A stretch of DNA of 13,987 nt. It comes from Saccoglossus kowalevskii. Lineage: Eukaryota > Hemichordata > Enteropneusta > Harrimaniidae. Positions 1-7,734 of the stretch are shown piece after piece (within the stretch, counting starts at the first letter, position 1; each line of letters opens with the position of its first letter). Position numbers and translations under genes: made by a program. The stretch spans positions 27,555 to 41,541 of the forward strand of contig NW_003156748.1 of assembly GCF_000003605.2 (NCBI RefSeq), written 5' to 3'. The notes under the pieces are model-generated. The model had not been told where the DNA came from and made no database searches. It saw nothing but the letters and a program-made list of their open reading frames with translations.

Positions 1-318
1 CTATGAGTATTTGTATAAAATCTGCTGAAAGTTTTATCTACACATGATAGTGTGGAGGCTGAAGGGGGAGCATTGTCATCCGAGCTGGGACTTTTCCAAA
101 CAAACTTTTTGCATATGTTATGAATTTCAATGTGGGTCGACCAGGTTGGGGGGGGGGGGGGGTCCAGATATTTGGGGGTTGAGGGTGATTTGGGGTTTTC
201 AATGACATTGACTTTGCATTCATGTTTTGTGGGTCCATTTTCCATTGTCTTATATAATAAACACTAATCAAGCATTGAAATAATTTACAAATAATATAGA
301 CTATAGTATCATAATTAC
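1..318. other. presumed helicase intron 2, no gene seen
   Basis: This stretch lies beyond the splice donor of helicase exon 2, so on the minus strand it should be intron. It has one long minus-strand open frame (331 to 38), but that frame starts in the exon's alternative frame, is Pro/Gln/Met-rich around a poly-G/poly-C run, and shows no helicase motif. The helicase motifs expected next (the region of motifs V and VI) are not here and would lie left of the window if the gene is complete. Confidence 0.5.
148..162. repeat. poly-G run (15 G)
   Basis: Fifteen uninterrupted G on the plus strand (C on the helicase sense strand), inside the presumed intron. Runs this long can form G-quadruplexes and are length-unstable, and they are often mis-sized in assemblies. 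Confidence 0.9.
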
Positions 319-950
319 CTTTGCAGTGCATGGTTTGTGGAACTGTCCTACCAGGGGTATAATCTCTGACAAAGAACCATCTGTATCTCTCCTCACTGCC
401 ATCTCATGGCCATAGCCACACCACTTGAGAGAGGAATAGACTATTGTCTTGGGGAAATTTACTTTGTTTTCCTTTCAGTTCTTTAATTAATGGCATGAAT
501 GTAGCTTCAGAACTTTCATTGACCGTGGTTTTCCCAGTTGAAGGTAGTCTTGTCTTGACTGCTAATTTTATATTTGGTCTGTCCACAGATCATGTGATAA
601 CCATAGCATTTTTCATGTTTAGGGCTCTGGAAAGCTCAGTTTGTAGATCTCTTGTAGCAGTGGCTATAATGGCTAATTGTACTGCCTTGGGGAAGACTGA
701 CTTTAAACGACATAATTCTTGGAAGGCTGGGCGGAAATCTGGTCCCCACTTAACAATGCAATGTGCTTCATCTATAACTATAAATATTTTCTTCTTTTTC
801 CACACATCACTGCCACAAATATCTAACACTTCTTTTTTAATAATATGCTCTGGATATCAAAGAAAATATTTGAAATGCCCTGTCAACTTTTGAAGCCTTC
901 ATGGTGTGTCAACAATAGTAGATGTTATGATTAATGCATCATCTCCATAC
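319..950 (-). pseudogene. RecQ-like helicase, exon 2 (DEAH-box domain), broken
   Basis: This is the second exon of a superfamily 2, RecQ-type 3'-5' DNA helicase, an ATP-driven strand-separating enzyme of the nucleus. The acceptor AG is at 952-951 and the exon starts at 950. Reading along the minus strand it gives YGDDALIITSTIVDTP, then the motif II block VIDEAHCIVKWGPDFRPAF (DEAH plus the aromatic-rich loop typical of RecQ), motif III-like IIATAT, and VDRPNIKLAVK at the start of the second RecA-like domain. The donor is CAAAG|GTAATT, with the exon ending at 319. The frame is broken four times: a TGA at 901-899 with a frame change, a second change near 870, an in-frame TGA at 592-590 where a Cys codon would fit, and a single-base shift in the C run at 451-454. 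The phase-2 join with exon 1 is exact. Probably a pseudogene, unless the shifts are sequencing errors. Confidence 0.8.
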
Positions 951-1895
951 CTGTACATATGAAAATATAGTTAATAATTGAGAAACTTTATATGGCAAAT
1001 GTATTTGACAAACTCGCAGTATTTTTTGTTTGTTGTGATTATTGGTGATTGTGCAAAGTGAACTGACTGACTATATACATGTACTCTGTAACATGATCAA
1101 AACACAAAGTTCAATTTTGCCATCAAAGATAAGAAAAACAAAAATTGCACTCTGGTAGATATAACTCTGCCCATTGATAAAAATAAAAATGTACCTCCAA
1201 ATAGAGATAACAAAAATGTGTAACCTCAACTACCATCTTTGTATGACAAGTATTCTTCCCCACCCTGGCTGAGAGGACCCTGGTTACGACATTATATAAA
1301 TTATATATATGTAAACAAATATTTGTCACACATTTTTTGGAGATAATTTTTTTTTGATTTATTCAGGAGTTGTAAGTTTCAAAAAACTATTTACAACAAT
1401 CTGACAAAACGTAGAAATGTTAAAAACCTAACGTAATGTGAAATTATAAGTGTACAGATTCATTCAGAATGCATTTTAATAAATAAAATAACTACACCTA
1501 AGGGGTAAAGTTTTCCCACTTTCTATTGTAATTGGACATGCAGTTATTTTGGGGGGGGGGGGTAGGTCAAGTACTCAGTTCTCTTTACATTCACAATTGT
1601 TGTAAGTAACAGATTAAAGGATGGGATCAAAGCTTTAATTTACATTCAAAGAGTGATTTTTTGACAATAATCAGATATAGTGAGAATTTATAGCCTTTAC
1701 CCACAAGTGTTGGAATGAGTTCCAGATTGAAAACGAACTTTCACAGTAAACAAAAATATCATGTCTATTAGTAGAATTCCTAAAATGTGTAATTTGTGTA
1801 TAAAATGTTATGAGCAAGATTCCACTGAAATTCATTCATGTACATTTTAGAAGGTAGGTAAATCATGGAGGTACATTTTGGCGACACTAACATAC
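951..1895 (-). other. helicase intron 1
   Basis: About 945 nt of AT-rich DNA lie between donor CAAAG|GTATG (exon 1) and acceptor TGTACAG (exon 2). The phase matches: exon 1 ends AG and exon 2 supplies G. I see no extra exon. It holds a 12-G run and a short AT repeat (about 1293-1312). Confidence 0.7.
1551..1562. repeat. poly-G run (12 G)
   Basis: Twelve uninterrupted G inside the helicase intron, in the same orientation as the run at 148-162. Confidence 0.9.
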
Positions 1896-2181
1896 CTTTG
1901 TTTCTGCTCGTTAATAATAGAATTAAGTGGACTGACCACAAGTACTGAGCACTGCGCCGCCGATCTCCCACTTGCAAACTCAAGTGCTTCGTACACATGT
2001 GGCAGAAGCTCGAAAATCAGCGATTTTCCATAACCAGTGGGAAGAACGCCAATGACATCTCTTCCACTAAACAATTCCTTCATGCATCTAGCTTGCTTCG
2101 GCTTTAGAAATGTAATGGGAGAATATTCCTCTTTGATAGGGCAATTTTCTTCGACAACATCAGATTGAAATTTGCCGCCAT
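1896..2181 (-). pseudogene. RecQ-like helicase, exon 1 (Walker A), frameshifted
   Basis: The first exon of the same gene carries the Q-motif-like FLKPKQ, the Walker A motif VLPTGYGKS and the motif Ia block VLVVSPLNSIINEQ, ending at donor CAAAG|GTATG. These bind ATP and couple its hydrolysis to DNA translocation. I place the start at the ATG at 2181-2179. Its context is aaacATGGCGGC, a common animal start, and it opens MAANFNLM. That frame stops soon after; the Walker A frame is one base away, so there is a frameshift near 2115-2130. The Walker A frame is also open upstream to 2245, but that longer reading runs through promoter-like sequence and is less likely. The gene lies head-to-head with the Ty3 element that begins about 30-60 nt upstream. 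Confidence 0.75.
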
Positions 2182-2183
2182 GT

Positions 2184-2250
2184 TTGAACAAGTGCCCCGG
2201 AAGTACTATTGAATAGCCAATTAGAAGAACCCATGTCCCGACCAATCAGA
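2184..2250 (-). promoter_or_regulatory. TATA-less helicase promoter with ETS and CCAAT boxes
   Basis: In the helicase orientation an ACTTCCGG ETS/GABP-type site (plus-strand CCGGAAGT, 2197-2204) lies about 15 nt before the ATG. Two inverted CCAAT boxes are at 2217-2221 and 2242-2246. This is the usual makeup of a housekeeping CpG-type promoter. The distal CCAAT overlaps the open frame assigned to the Ty3 element, so the true element boundary may be to the right of it. Confidence 0.5.
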
Positions 2251-2577
2251 TTTGAACCTACACCTTGTGACAAGACCATGCGACGGCCCTCGGCTCGCTG
2301 TTATGTTTGCGGTGAGTTGGGTCACCTGGCCAGGAAGTGCCCAACCAGATTCAAGAAGGTCACCTGCTACATCTGTGGCAAGCCAGGACACATCTCACCC
2401 AAGTGTCCCACTCGTACTGCGGAAGACAGGAAGTCTGGTAATGATGGTTCGTTAAGGTCCGGTAATCGGTGTCACATAGTTAAACGGCAAAGACGCGAGC
2501 GAAGGAAACCAGCCCCGAAACACACCAATAAGGGCAATGGTCAACCTCGCACTGATGAAGGCCCCATCCCTGCCTAA
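2209..2577 (+). pseudogene. Gag C-terminal fragment with two CCHC zinc knuckles
   Basis: Gag nucleocapsid knuckles bind the element RNA during packaging. The 122-residue frame shows CYVCGELGHLARKC (residues 31-44) and CYICGKPGHISPKC (53-66), both perfect C-x2-C-x4-H-x4-C. A Lys/Arg-rich tail follows, ending at TAA. There is no capsid region upstream, so only the 3' end of gag remains. The first 20 codons overlap putative helicase promoter boxes; an internal ATG at 2233 may mark where element sequence really begins. The frame does not continue into the protease remnant. Confidence 0.8.
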
Positions 2578-2584
2578 ACGCCTT

Positions 2585-2800
2585 GAAGACATTAAAGTAA
2601 AGCCCCTTGATGATTCCTTTGTCGTCACAGGAGCTAGCGGTGAGAGATTGCCTTATGTAGGGTATATATATTGAGGTCCCCCTGTTTTTTCCTCGCTCGA
2701 TGTTTGATGACGAGCATATCACACATTGGTGTTGATGGCGGTCGATAATGAGTACAACCGTTTGATTTGTACTTGGACAGCGATGGATTATCTGGTCAGT
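2585..2800 (+). pseudogene. retropepsin remnant (first half lost)
   Basis: Two pieces in different frames recall the second half of a retroviral-type aspartic protease. DDSFVVTGASGERLPYVGY (about 2608-2664) fits the flap and following strand. VLMAVDNEYNR (about 2735-2763) fits the segment just before the family's C-terminal Gly-Thr-Asn motif. The catalytic Asp-Thr-Gly block that should precede them is absent, so a deletion joins gag directly to mid-protease. A TGA follows the first piece within a few codons. The assignment rests on position and short motifs. Confidence 0.5.
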
Positions 2801-3180
2801 ACAATAGGATAATGTCCATGCGAATGTCACAGTTGGGTAGAGAAACCTGTTGCGCTATCAAAGCCAGAGACAAGTTTGTTGGTCCTACTGGTCATATTGG
2901 TGAGGTTAAAGCTATGTGCAAGACGCCGCTTACAATGCAACCTGATACTGACCGCATTGTTTGGGGCAAAGTGCATGGTGGGACTCAGCGTGACAAGTAC
3001 GTGGTCATGGTAGAGCCCAGCGACAAGACGACGTGTGATATAGCGACGAGTCCAACGGCGTGCGTGTTGAGTTGCCACAAGAGGAATTCGCATGTGACAG
3101 TGATGATCAGTAACACTACCGACAGGTCTGTGGTAGTTAAACCTGGTGCGATCATGGCATGGGAGAAATTGATGATGTGA
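2767..3180 (+). pseudogene. pol linker between protease and RT
   Basis: This 137-residue frame lies between the protease remnant and RT. It contains IVWGKVHGGT and a later hydrophobic stretch ending VVVKPGAIMA, a pattern seen in the beta-rich linker of Ty3/gypsy polyproteins from animals. It ends at a TGA at 3178-3180. The next pol piece overlaps it in the +1 frame, so a single-base shift lies near 3155-3175. Confidence 0.55.
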
Positions 3181-3360
3181 GTAGGCATTTTGATGTAGAC
3201 GGAGTGAACTTTGACATCTCCCAAGCCCAGCTCCATCAACGTCAGTTGGCTGAAGGGAAAGATTGTTTCGAACACAACGCAGAGGTTTTCTCCCAAAACG
3301 ACAATGATTTAGGATCTTGTGACCTGGAGAAGCATAGGACAAATGACAAATGACAAATAA
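3159..3360 (+). pseudogene. pol segment leading into RT, with 7-bp triplication
   Basis: The frame reads on from the linker, with AEVFSQNDNDLGSC, the 'F..ddDLG.c' block that precedes RT in many gypsy elements, then EKHR. The 7-mer gacaaat is repeated three times at 3338-3358. In the RT frame the third copy runs into TAA at 3358-3360. The tandem copies probably created both the frame change and the stop. Confidence 0.6.
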
Positions 3361-3630
3361 CGAGCCAATAAGAGAACGCGGCATAGGCATGTACCACCTG
3401 GCCATTATGAAGAATTAAGACAGGTGTTGCAGGGAATGATTGACAGTGGTGTTATAGGCGAGTCGCACAGTCCCTGGGCGGCTCTGATTGTGATGGTGAC
3501 TAAGAAAGATGGGAGCACGGGGCTGTGCATAGACTATCAGAAGTTGAATGCACGCACTATCAGAGATGTGTATGCTCTACCGCGCATTGAAGAGTGTTTT
3601 GATGCTTTGAAGGGGACGGCATTGTACTAA
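3361..3630 (+). pseudogene. reverse transcriptase, fingers (N-terminal part)
   Basis: Reverse transcriptase copies element RNA into cDNA in the cytoplasmic particle. This frame carries VPPGHYEELRQVLQGM, then SPWAALIVMVTKKDG and CIDYQKLNARTIRD (fingers and start of palm), then LPRIEECFDALKGT. It stops with TAA at 3628-3630. The sequence jumps from here to the YQDD block, so about 75-80 residues are missing, including the strand that holds the first catalytic Asp. Confidence 0.85.
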
Positions 3631-3635
3631 ACTAC

Positions 3636-4046
3636 AAGACCTGTTTGGCCTACCAAGATGACATTGTGGTGCACTCTGATACTTTTGAGGAACACTTGCA
3701 CAGACGTCAACAGGTGTTCCAGCGGCTGGTAAAGGCACGTTTAAAGCTCAAGGCTAAGAAATGCAAGTTCTTCCAGAAGAAGATCAAATATCTTGGCCAC
3801 GTTGTGTCGAAGGATGGCATACAGACGGACCCAGGGAAGACAGAAGCCCTGAGGGCCTGGCCAGTGCCTACCAACGCCAAAGAGATGAAGACGTTTCTTG
3901 GAGTAGCGGGATATTATCGCCGCCTTATTGAGGGCTATTCGAAAAATCGCTAGGCCACTCAATGAGTTAAGCACAGGGTTGTATGCGAGAACAGGTAAAG
4001 GGAGTGATGAGAGCTGGAAGAACCTGAGAAATGGGTGCATGGTCCA
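3636..4046 (+). pseudogene. reverse transcriptase, YxDD palm end, thumb and connection
   Basis: AYQDDIVVHS holds the catalytic Asp pair (family form Y-x-DD). Next come KCKFFQKKIKYLGHVVSKDG and the conserved FLGVAGYYRRLIEGYSKN. The frame stops at TAG (3951-3953); the next frame adds RPLNELSTGLYARTGKG and SDESWKNLR, the start of the connection before RNase H. RNase H motifs do not follow: reading goes almost at once to sequence normally placed between RNase H and integrase. The domain is therefore deleted at about 4040-4065. Confidence 0.85.
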
Positions 4047-4130
4047 GCACTTTGCACTGTTACCATGGATGAATGGAGGGAACTACAGCGGAAGGATCCG
4101 GTGATTGGTAGACTGTGTTGGTATGAATGA
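4047..4130 (+). pseudogene. spacer normally found between RNase H and integrase
   Basis: A short frame reads TVTMDEWRELQRKDPVIGRL and stops at TGA 4128-4130. Blocks with '..Q..DP.i..l' usually lie just upstream of the integrase zinc domain, so this marks the right edge of the RNase H deletion. Confidence 0.5.
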
Positions 4131-4652
4131 AGATCCCACAGACCCTATCGGCAGGAGAGAAGCGGTGAGATTGCTGAGGTTAGGTTGGCGCTAAGAGAAT
4201 GGAATCGCTTACGCTTCAAAAATGGAGTTTTGCATAAAGTGCGAACAGATGCGGAAGGAAAGGAGTGCTGTCAGCTGGTTTTGCCTGAAGCATACCGTGG
4301 TACAGCCATGGAAGCGCTTCACGACGACATGGGGCACCCTGGCAAGGAGAGAACACTTGACTTGTTGCGGTTTAGGTTTTATTGGCCCAGAATGGAACAT
4401 GATGTAGATGCAAAAGTGCAGACCTGCCATAGGTGCACAAGGCGGAAGTTGACCCCCGAAGGGAGAAATCGTGTCCCGCTGGTAAGCATTAGGACAAGTC
4501 AACCCCTTGAGCTTGTGTGCATGGACTATCTCACCCTGGAGCCATCGAAGGGAGGATGTAAAGACATCTTAGTCATTACAGATCACTTTTTGCGGTATGC
4601 GGTGGCGGTGCCCACGAAGGATCAGACTGCAAGACTACAGCAGTGGCGTTAA
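4131..4652 (+). pseudogene. integrase, HHCC zinc domain and first catalytic Asp
   Basis: Integrase joins element DNA to the host chromosome. After FKNGVLHKV the frame shows H-x4-H (ALHDDMGHPG), LLRFRFYWPRM and C-x2-C (CHRC); counted from position 4185 these are H46, H51, C81 and C84, normal spacing for the HHCC domain. The core begins with VCMDYLTLEPSKGG (first catalytic Asp, residue 114) and ILVITDHFLRYAVAVPTKDQ. The frame is lost near 4630-4635 and stops at 4652. Confidence 0.9.
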
Positions 4653-4762
4653 TGGAGCATTTTCTGCTCCACTATGGTTTTCAAGCCCGACTCCATTCGG
4701 ACCAAGGTGATCCAAGAGTTGTGTAAGATGCTAGGTGTGGCTCAGTCCCGCACCACCCCAGT
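4636..4762 (+). pseudogene. integrase core, second catalytic Asp (shifted frames)
   Basis: A second frame picks up TTAVALMEHFLLHYGFQARL and LHSDQG, giving the second catalytic Asp (codon 4700-4702), then runs to TAA. A third frame carries VIQELCKMLGVAQSRTTP from about 4707. There is thus a shift right after the Asp motif and another gap of a few residues after TTP, where the family has a short His-Pro-Gly block. Confidence 0.8.
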
Positions 4763-5517
4763 GGCAGTGTGAGAGATACAACAAGACCCTCGTTGACATG
4801 TTGGGTACGTTACGTGAAGATCAGAAAACTGACTGGAAGAAGTATGTCAGCTCGATGGTGCACGCCTACAACTGTACCAGAGGCGAGACCACTCGGTATT
4901 CTTCGTACTACTTGTATGGGAGACAGCCACGTTTACCAGTGGATATTTATCTTGGTCTGCAATCAGACAGTTGTGAGGGAGATGATCATGATGACTATGT
5001 GTCGCGCCTGAAAGAGTGATTAAAGGTTCCATATGACTTAGCATCAAAGGAGGCAGTCAAGCATCAAAACTACAACCGTAAACGTTGTGGGTTGAAGGCC
5101 AAGGAAGCGGCCCTACATCAAGGCGATAGGGTGCTGGTCGGTAATGTTGATATACGGGGGAAGCACAAGATCACTGATAGATGGGAGAAGGAACCCTATG
5201 TTGTGGTTCGTCGCATGAATCCTGATGTGCCTGTTTATGAACTGAGACACAAGACTGGAGGTGGAACTACCAGAGTGCTGCACAGGAATCTACTCCTTCT
5301 GTGTAGCATGTTGCCTATGCCTTACCCTGACAGACCAATGAGGGAAAGGGCTAAGAAGGTGCAATGGCGACCAGGTGTAAGGACCAGGGCCAGGTGCCCC
5401 CAAGCAGCTCAGAATCTGAATCGGAGTCAGAGTGAAAGAGTGCGAGTTCTGATGGTGGGTTTGTCTATTGGGTTGAATGTCCAGAGCCACGCCAAGTCCC
5501 CACTGAACCCAGGATAG
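4735..5517 (+). pseudogene. integrase core end (Glu) and C-terminal domain
   Basis: QWQCERYNKTLVDMLGTL supplies the third catalytic residue (Glu, codon 4771-4773), followed by DWKKYVSSMVHAYNCTR and GRQPRLPVDIYLGL. A TGA at 5017-5019 interrupts the same frame, which then continues through ALHQGDRVLVGNV, DRWEKEPYVVVRRMNPD and VYELRHKTGG, the SH3-like C-terminal domain (GPY/F-type). The frame ends at 5517. The TGA could be a simple substitution of an Arg codon. Confidence 0.85.
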
Positions 5518-5959
5518 CTGAACCAGTGGTGGTCACCCCATGGAAGCTGGTCTGGGCCAGCCATGCGTGGAGCCTGTAGTAGCCGAGGCTCATGACGATG
5601 TCCAGAATGAGCGCTGCAGTAGTTTGGCAGGTGAGGTTCCAGCTGTTGATGACGCCCATCACAGTCTGGAAGCAATTAGTGAGCAGCAGGAAAGGTCAGA
5701 GCTTGTTGATACATGTGCGTCGTGTCAGAAGTGCACGCGAGCGTAGGCCCTCTGTTAGGTATGGCTATGATTGTTCAAGTAGGTTTCGTTCAGGCATGTG
5801 CGACCCTTGTGATTTACTGAAGTTGTATGCCGAGTCGAAGAGGCGAAGAGGCTGCTTGAGATGAAGGCTGGTGAGGCAGATGTCATCTGTGGTGAGATGA
5901 CCTGTCTGAGGGAGATGTTTAGCAATCAACTGTTAGATCACATAGAGACTCTCAGTTAG
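5518..5959 (+). pseudogene. Ty3/gypsy pol C-terminal tail, three frames
   Basis: Low-complexity tail after the integrase. One frame runs 5540-5746 (Glu/Val/Ala-rich). The next carries RRVRSARERRPSVRYGYD, the basic RR.R..P..YGYD block seen near the end of gypsy polyproteins. The last switches near 5845 to RLLEMKAGEADVICGEM and CLREMFSNQLLDHIETLS and stops at TAG 5957-5959. No other domain is visible. Confidence 0.55.
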
Positions 5960-5969
5960 CAGACAGTCA

Positions 5970-6130
5970 GGACATTGTGTTGGTTTTCTTTTTCTTTTGT
6001 GCTCCTTGGTCGTGTTGTTCACTCGAGACATTCATATGGCACGTGGGTTGGGACATTGTGTTGCATTTCTGTTTGTCATTAATGGGTGCTTCCTTCTTTA
6101 TTCTTTCTTCCTTTCTGAGTTGGACGCATC
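5970..6130 (+). repeat. imperfect tandem repeat of about 81 bp with an exact 13-bp core
   Basis: The 13-mer ggacattgtgttg occurs at 5970-5982 and 6051-6063. Each copy is followed by a T-rich stretch and then gtgctcc/gtgcttcc, so two diverged units of about 81 bp are likely. The spacer is strongly G/T-rich, unlike the A/G-rich pol. No open frame is seen here. Confidence 0.6.
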
Positions 6131-6651
6131 ATGAACAGACGAAAGCCTGCCTGGATGGGTGATAGGCCAAGAGTATGGGCAGATTTTGTGTCTGGGGACG
6201 GTAAGGCTGTCGGTAAGGTGCAGCCCTCGCCTGTACACCACGACCAGTGTGCCACCAGGGCTATAGTAGACAAGCTAAGGAAGGAGATGAGTGAATTGCA
6301 CTTCAAGCAAATCACTAAAATGGATGATAGAAGGTTCAGTCTAACCATTATGTCACAGGCTGAGCGGGCGGAGATTGCCAACTCTGCTGAGATCGCTGCC
6401 ATAGAGATATGATTGAAGCGCTCACGGCTCGTATAGATGTTATGGACGACACACTTTTCGGGAGCAGCGGCTGGAGATAACGGACCTGAAGAGGATCCTG
6501 GCATCGTGTTCAAGTGGTAAAGCTGCGCCTTTGCCAGGGCCTCTTCGAGATGAACTCTCAGAGCATGAGAGAAGGAAGGTCACGCCATGTTGTTTTTGTG
6601 GTGAGCTTGGACATGTAAATAATCGCCAGAAATGAGTGGACAAGATGGCCG
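6131..6651 (+). pseudogene. second Gag-like ORF: coiled coil and CCHC knuckle
   Basis: This starts at ATG 6131 (MNRRKPAWMGDRP), 171 nt after the pol stop. It has a Glu/Lys/Ala-rich, probably helical region (VDKLRKEMSELHFKQ; EIANSAEIAAIEI) ending at TGA 6410-6412. The adjacent frame adds MIEALTARIDVMDDT, and the next adds REQRLEITDLKRILASCSSG and a knuckle, CCFCGELGHVNNR, at about 6594-6631. The final Cys of the knuckle is absent, replaced by Gln-Lys-stop. There is no recognisable capsid. Position 3' of integrase is where env or extra ORFs sit, but the content is gag-like. It is either a second truncated element or a true 3' ORF. Confidence 0.6.
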
Positions 6652-7734
6652 ACTTCCGCCCTGGCCAGTGTTCCCCAGTCAAATAAACATCACAGAATGT
6701 GCCATAGAGAATGCATTGCATAAACATATATTAAAACAAAATTTAATTTTCAGTTTATATTTTTCATTCTTTCACTTTTGTGTGCTTCGTAATAGACAGG
6801 TGACGTTCCAAGCTTTCGATATGTTATAGAGGTTTCCATTAAAACTCCACCATTAAATGCCCAACTTGTCGTAAAACCTGATGATAAATTCTACACTGGC
6901 CCAGTGTATTACTAATGGACGATGTGTAATTGTGCCAGACTCTATTTTTAAAAATAGGAAAATGCAGTAACGCAGGTAACTGTTCAAGTTTGTTTGCTTC
7001 GTTCTGGATACTCTCTGGTTCAATGAACACGGCGATGCAGCTAACGCAGTTGTAGATGCAGTATTCACTGCCCAAATTAGTGTTGAAATTCATGCATTTT
7101 TTACACAGATGTACGATCCAGTTGATAGCAAATATAACTGTTTTAATCCAATTAACATCAGGAAGCAACCTGAATCAGAATTTATTTTATGTCCGTTATT
7201 CAATGTTAAATCACCCCACTTTTTGAACGCGAACCACTATCGCCATACTGCTTTTGATGCTAAAGGTCAGACCACAAGATCAATATATAAAAGAGTGGTT
7301 TCAGCACACTGCCTGTCCGTGAGTTGTGTATTGTTCCACGACAGTCTTGACTTTTGTTTTATAATGCGTCAGACAAACGTAATTTGCATACCAATCGCCG
7401 TTGACGACCACAATGATATTTACAAGATTAGTCTGTTCACATATTTTTGTATTAAGTATATAACGGGTGGCTGTCTTCAATGCCATCTTAAGAGTGTACC
7501 TAAGGGTATCTCGTCCTCTGGTAACCACAACCATTTATTACATTGCTTCATATGATCAAGAGACAAATACAAGTTGGCACAGAACAAAAAATTACCTCGC
7601 TTACTATTGTTTCCAACCCCAAGCTGTGAACTACTCAACATTACAATATACTCTCAATTAGACTAAACAATAGACCTTTAAAGTCTATGACATCATCCGG
7701 TGTCTTGAACAATTTTGCATGTAATTATAGTCAC
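6632..7734. other. AT-rich insert of about 1.1 kb splitting the second zinc knuckle
   Basis: The zinc knuckle ends at CGC 6629-6631. An in-frame TGC (Cys) at 7735, followed by NGIDRKSLLDQ, would complete it, so the DNA between looks like an insertion. It is AT-rich and lacks the G/T bias of its surroundings. The flanks resemble each other (catgtaaataatcgc on the left, catgtaattatagtcac on the right), a possible diverged target duplication. Open frames at 7109-7555 (plus), 7534-7301 and 7168-6839 (minus) match no family I recognise. No terminal inverted repeats were found. A 17-bp near-palindrome lies at 7671-7687. Confidence 0.45.

Larger units (their letters stand above)
2209..5959 (+). mobile_element. 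degenerate Ty3/gypsy LTR retrotransposon, internal region
   Basis: In order on the plus strand: two CCHC knuckles, protease remnant, protease-RT linker, RT, connection remnant, integrase (HHCC, D, D, E, C-terminal domain) and a tail ending with TAG at 5957-5959. RT before integrase and the HHCC spacing place it in Ty3/gypsy (Metaviridae-like). The copy is dead: at least seven frame changes, in-frame stops at 3358-3360 and 5017-5019, and large deletions in RT and RNase H. There is no 5' LTR, primer-binding site or capsid. The left edge abuts the helicase promoter, so the 5' part is truncated. A right LTR may be the TGTAAC start at 8708 or may be missing. No active product is expected. Confidence 0.85.

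Noticed and set aside
38-331. 97-residue minus-strand open frame
   Set aside because: It runs across a splice donor into a poly-C run and has biased composition; no helicase or other motif.
444-893. 149-residue plus-strand open frame
   Set aside because: It is antisense to helicase exon 2, whose conserved motifs explain the sequence; no motif on the plus strand.
2827-3405. 192-residue minus-strand frame
   Set aside because: Antisense shadow of the Ty3 pol linker; the plus strand has the recognisable order of pol segments.
5960-6130. Env-like ORF or LTR between pol and the next ORF
   Set aside because: No signal peptide, membrane segment, polypurine tract or TG...CA unit was visible.
6666-6676. 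CAGTGTTCCCC as a second hAT terminus
   Set aside because: No matching inverted copy near 7700 and no 8-bp duplication; only the first few bases agree with the end at 11472.
6839-7555. Open frames of 77-148 residues on both strands of the AT-rich insert
   Set aside because: No recognisable domain, overlapping on opposite strands, and ordinary for AT-rich noncoding DNA; left unassigned.
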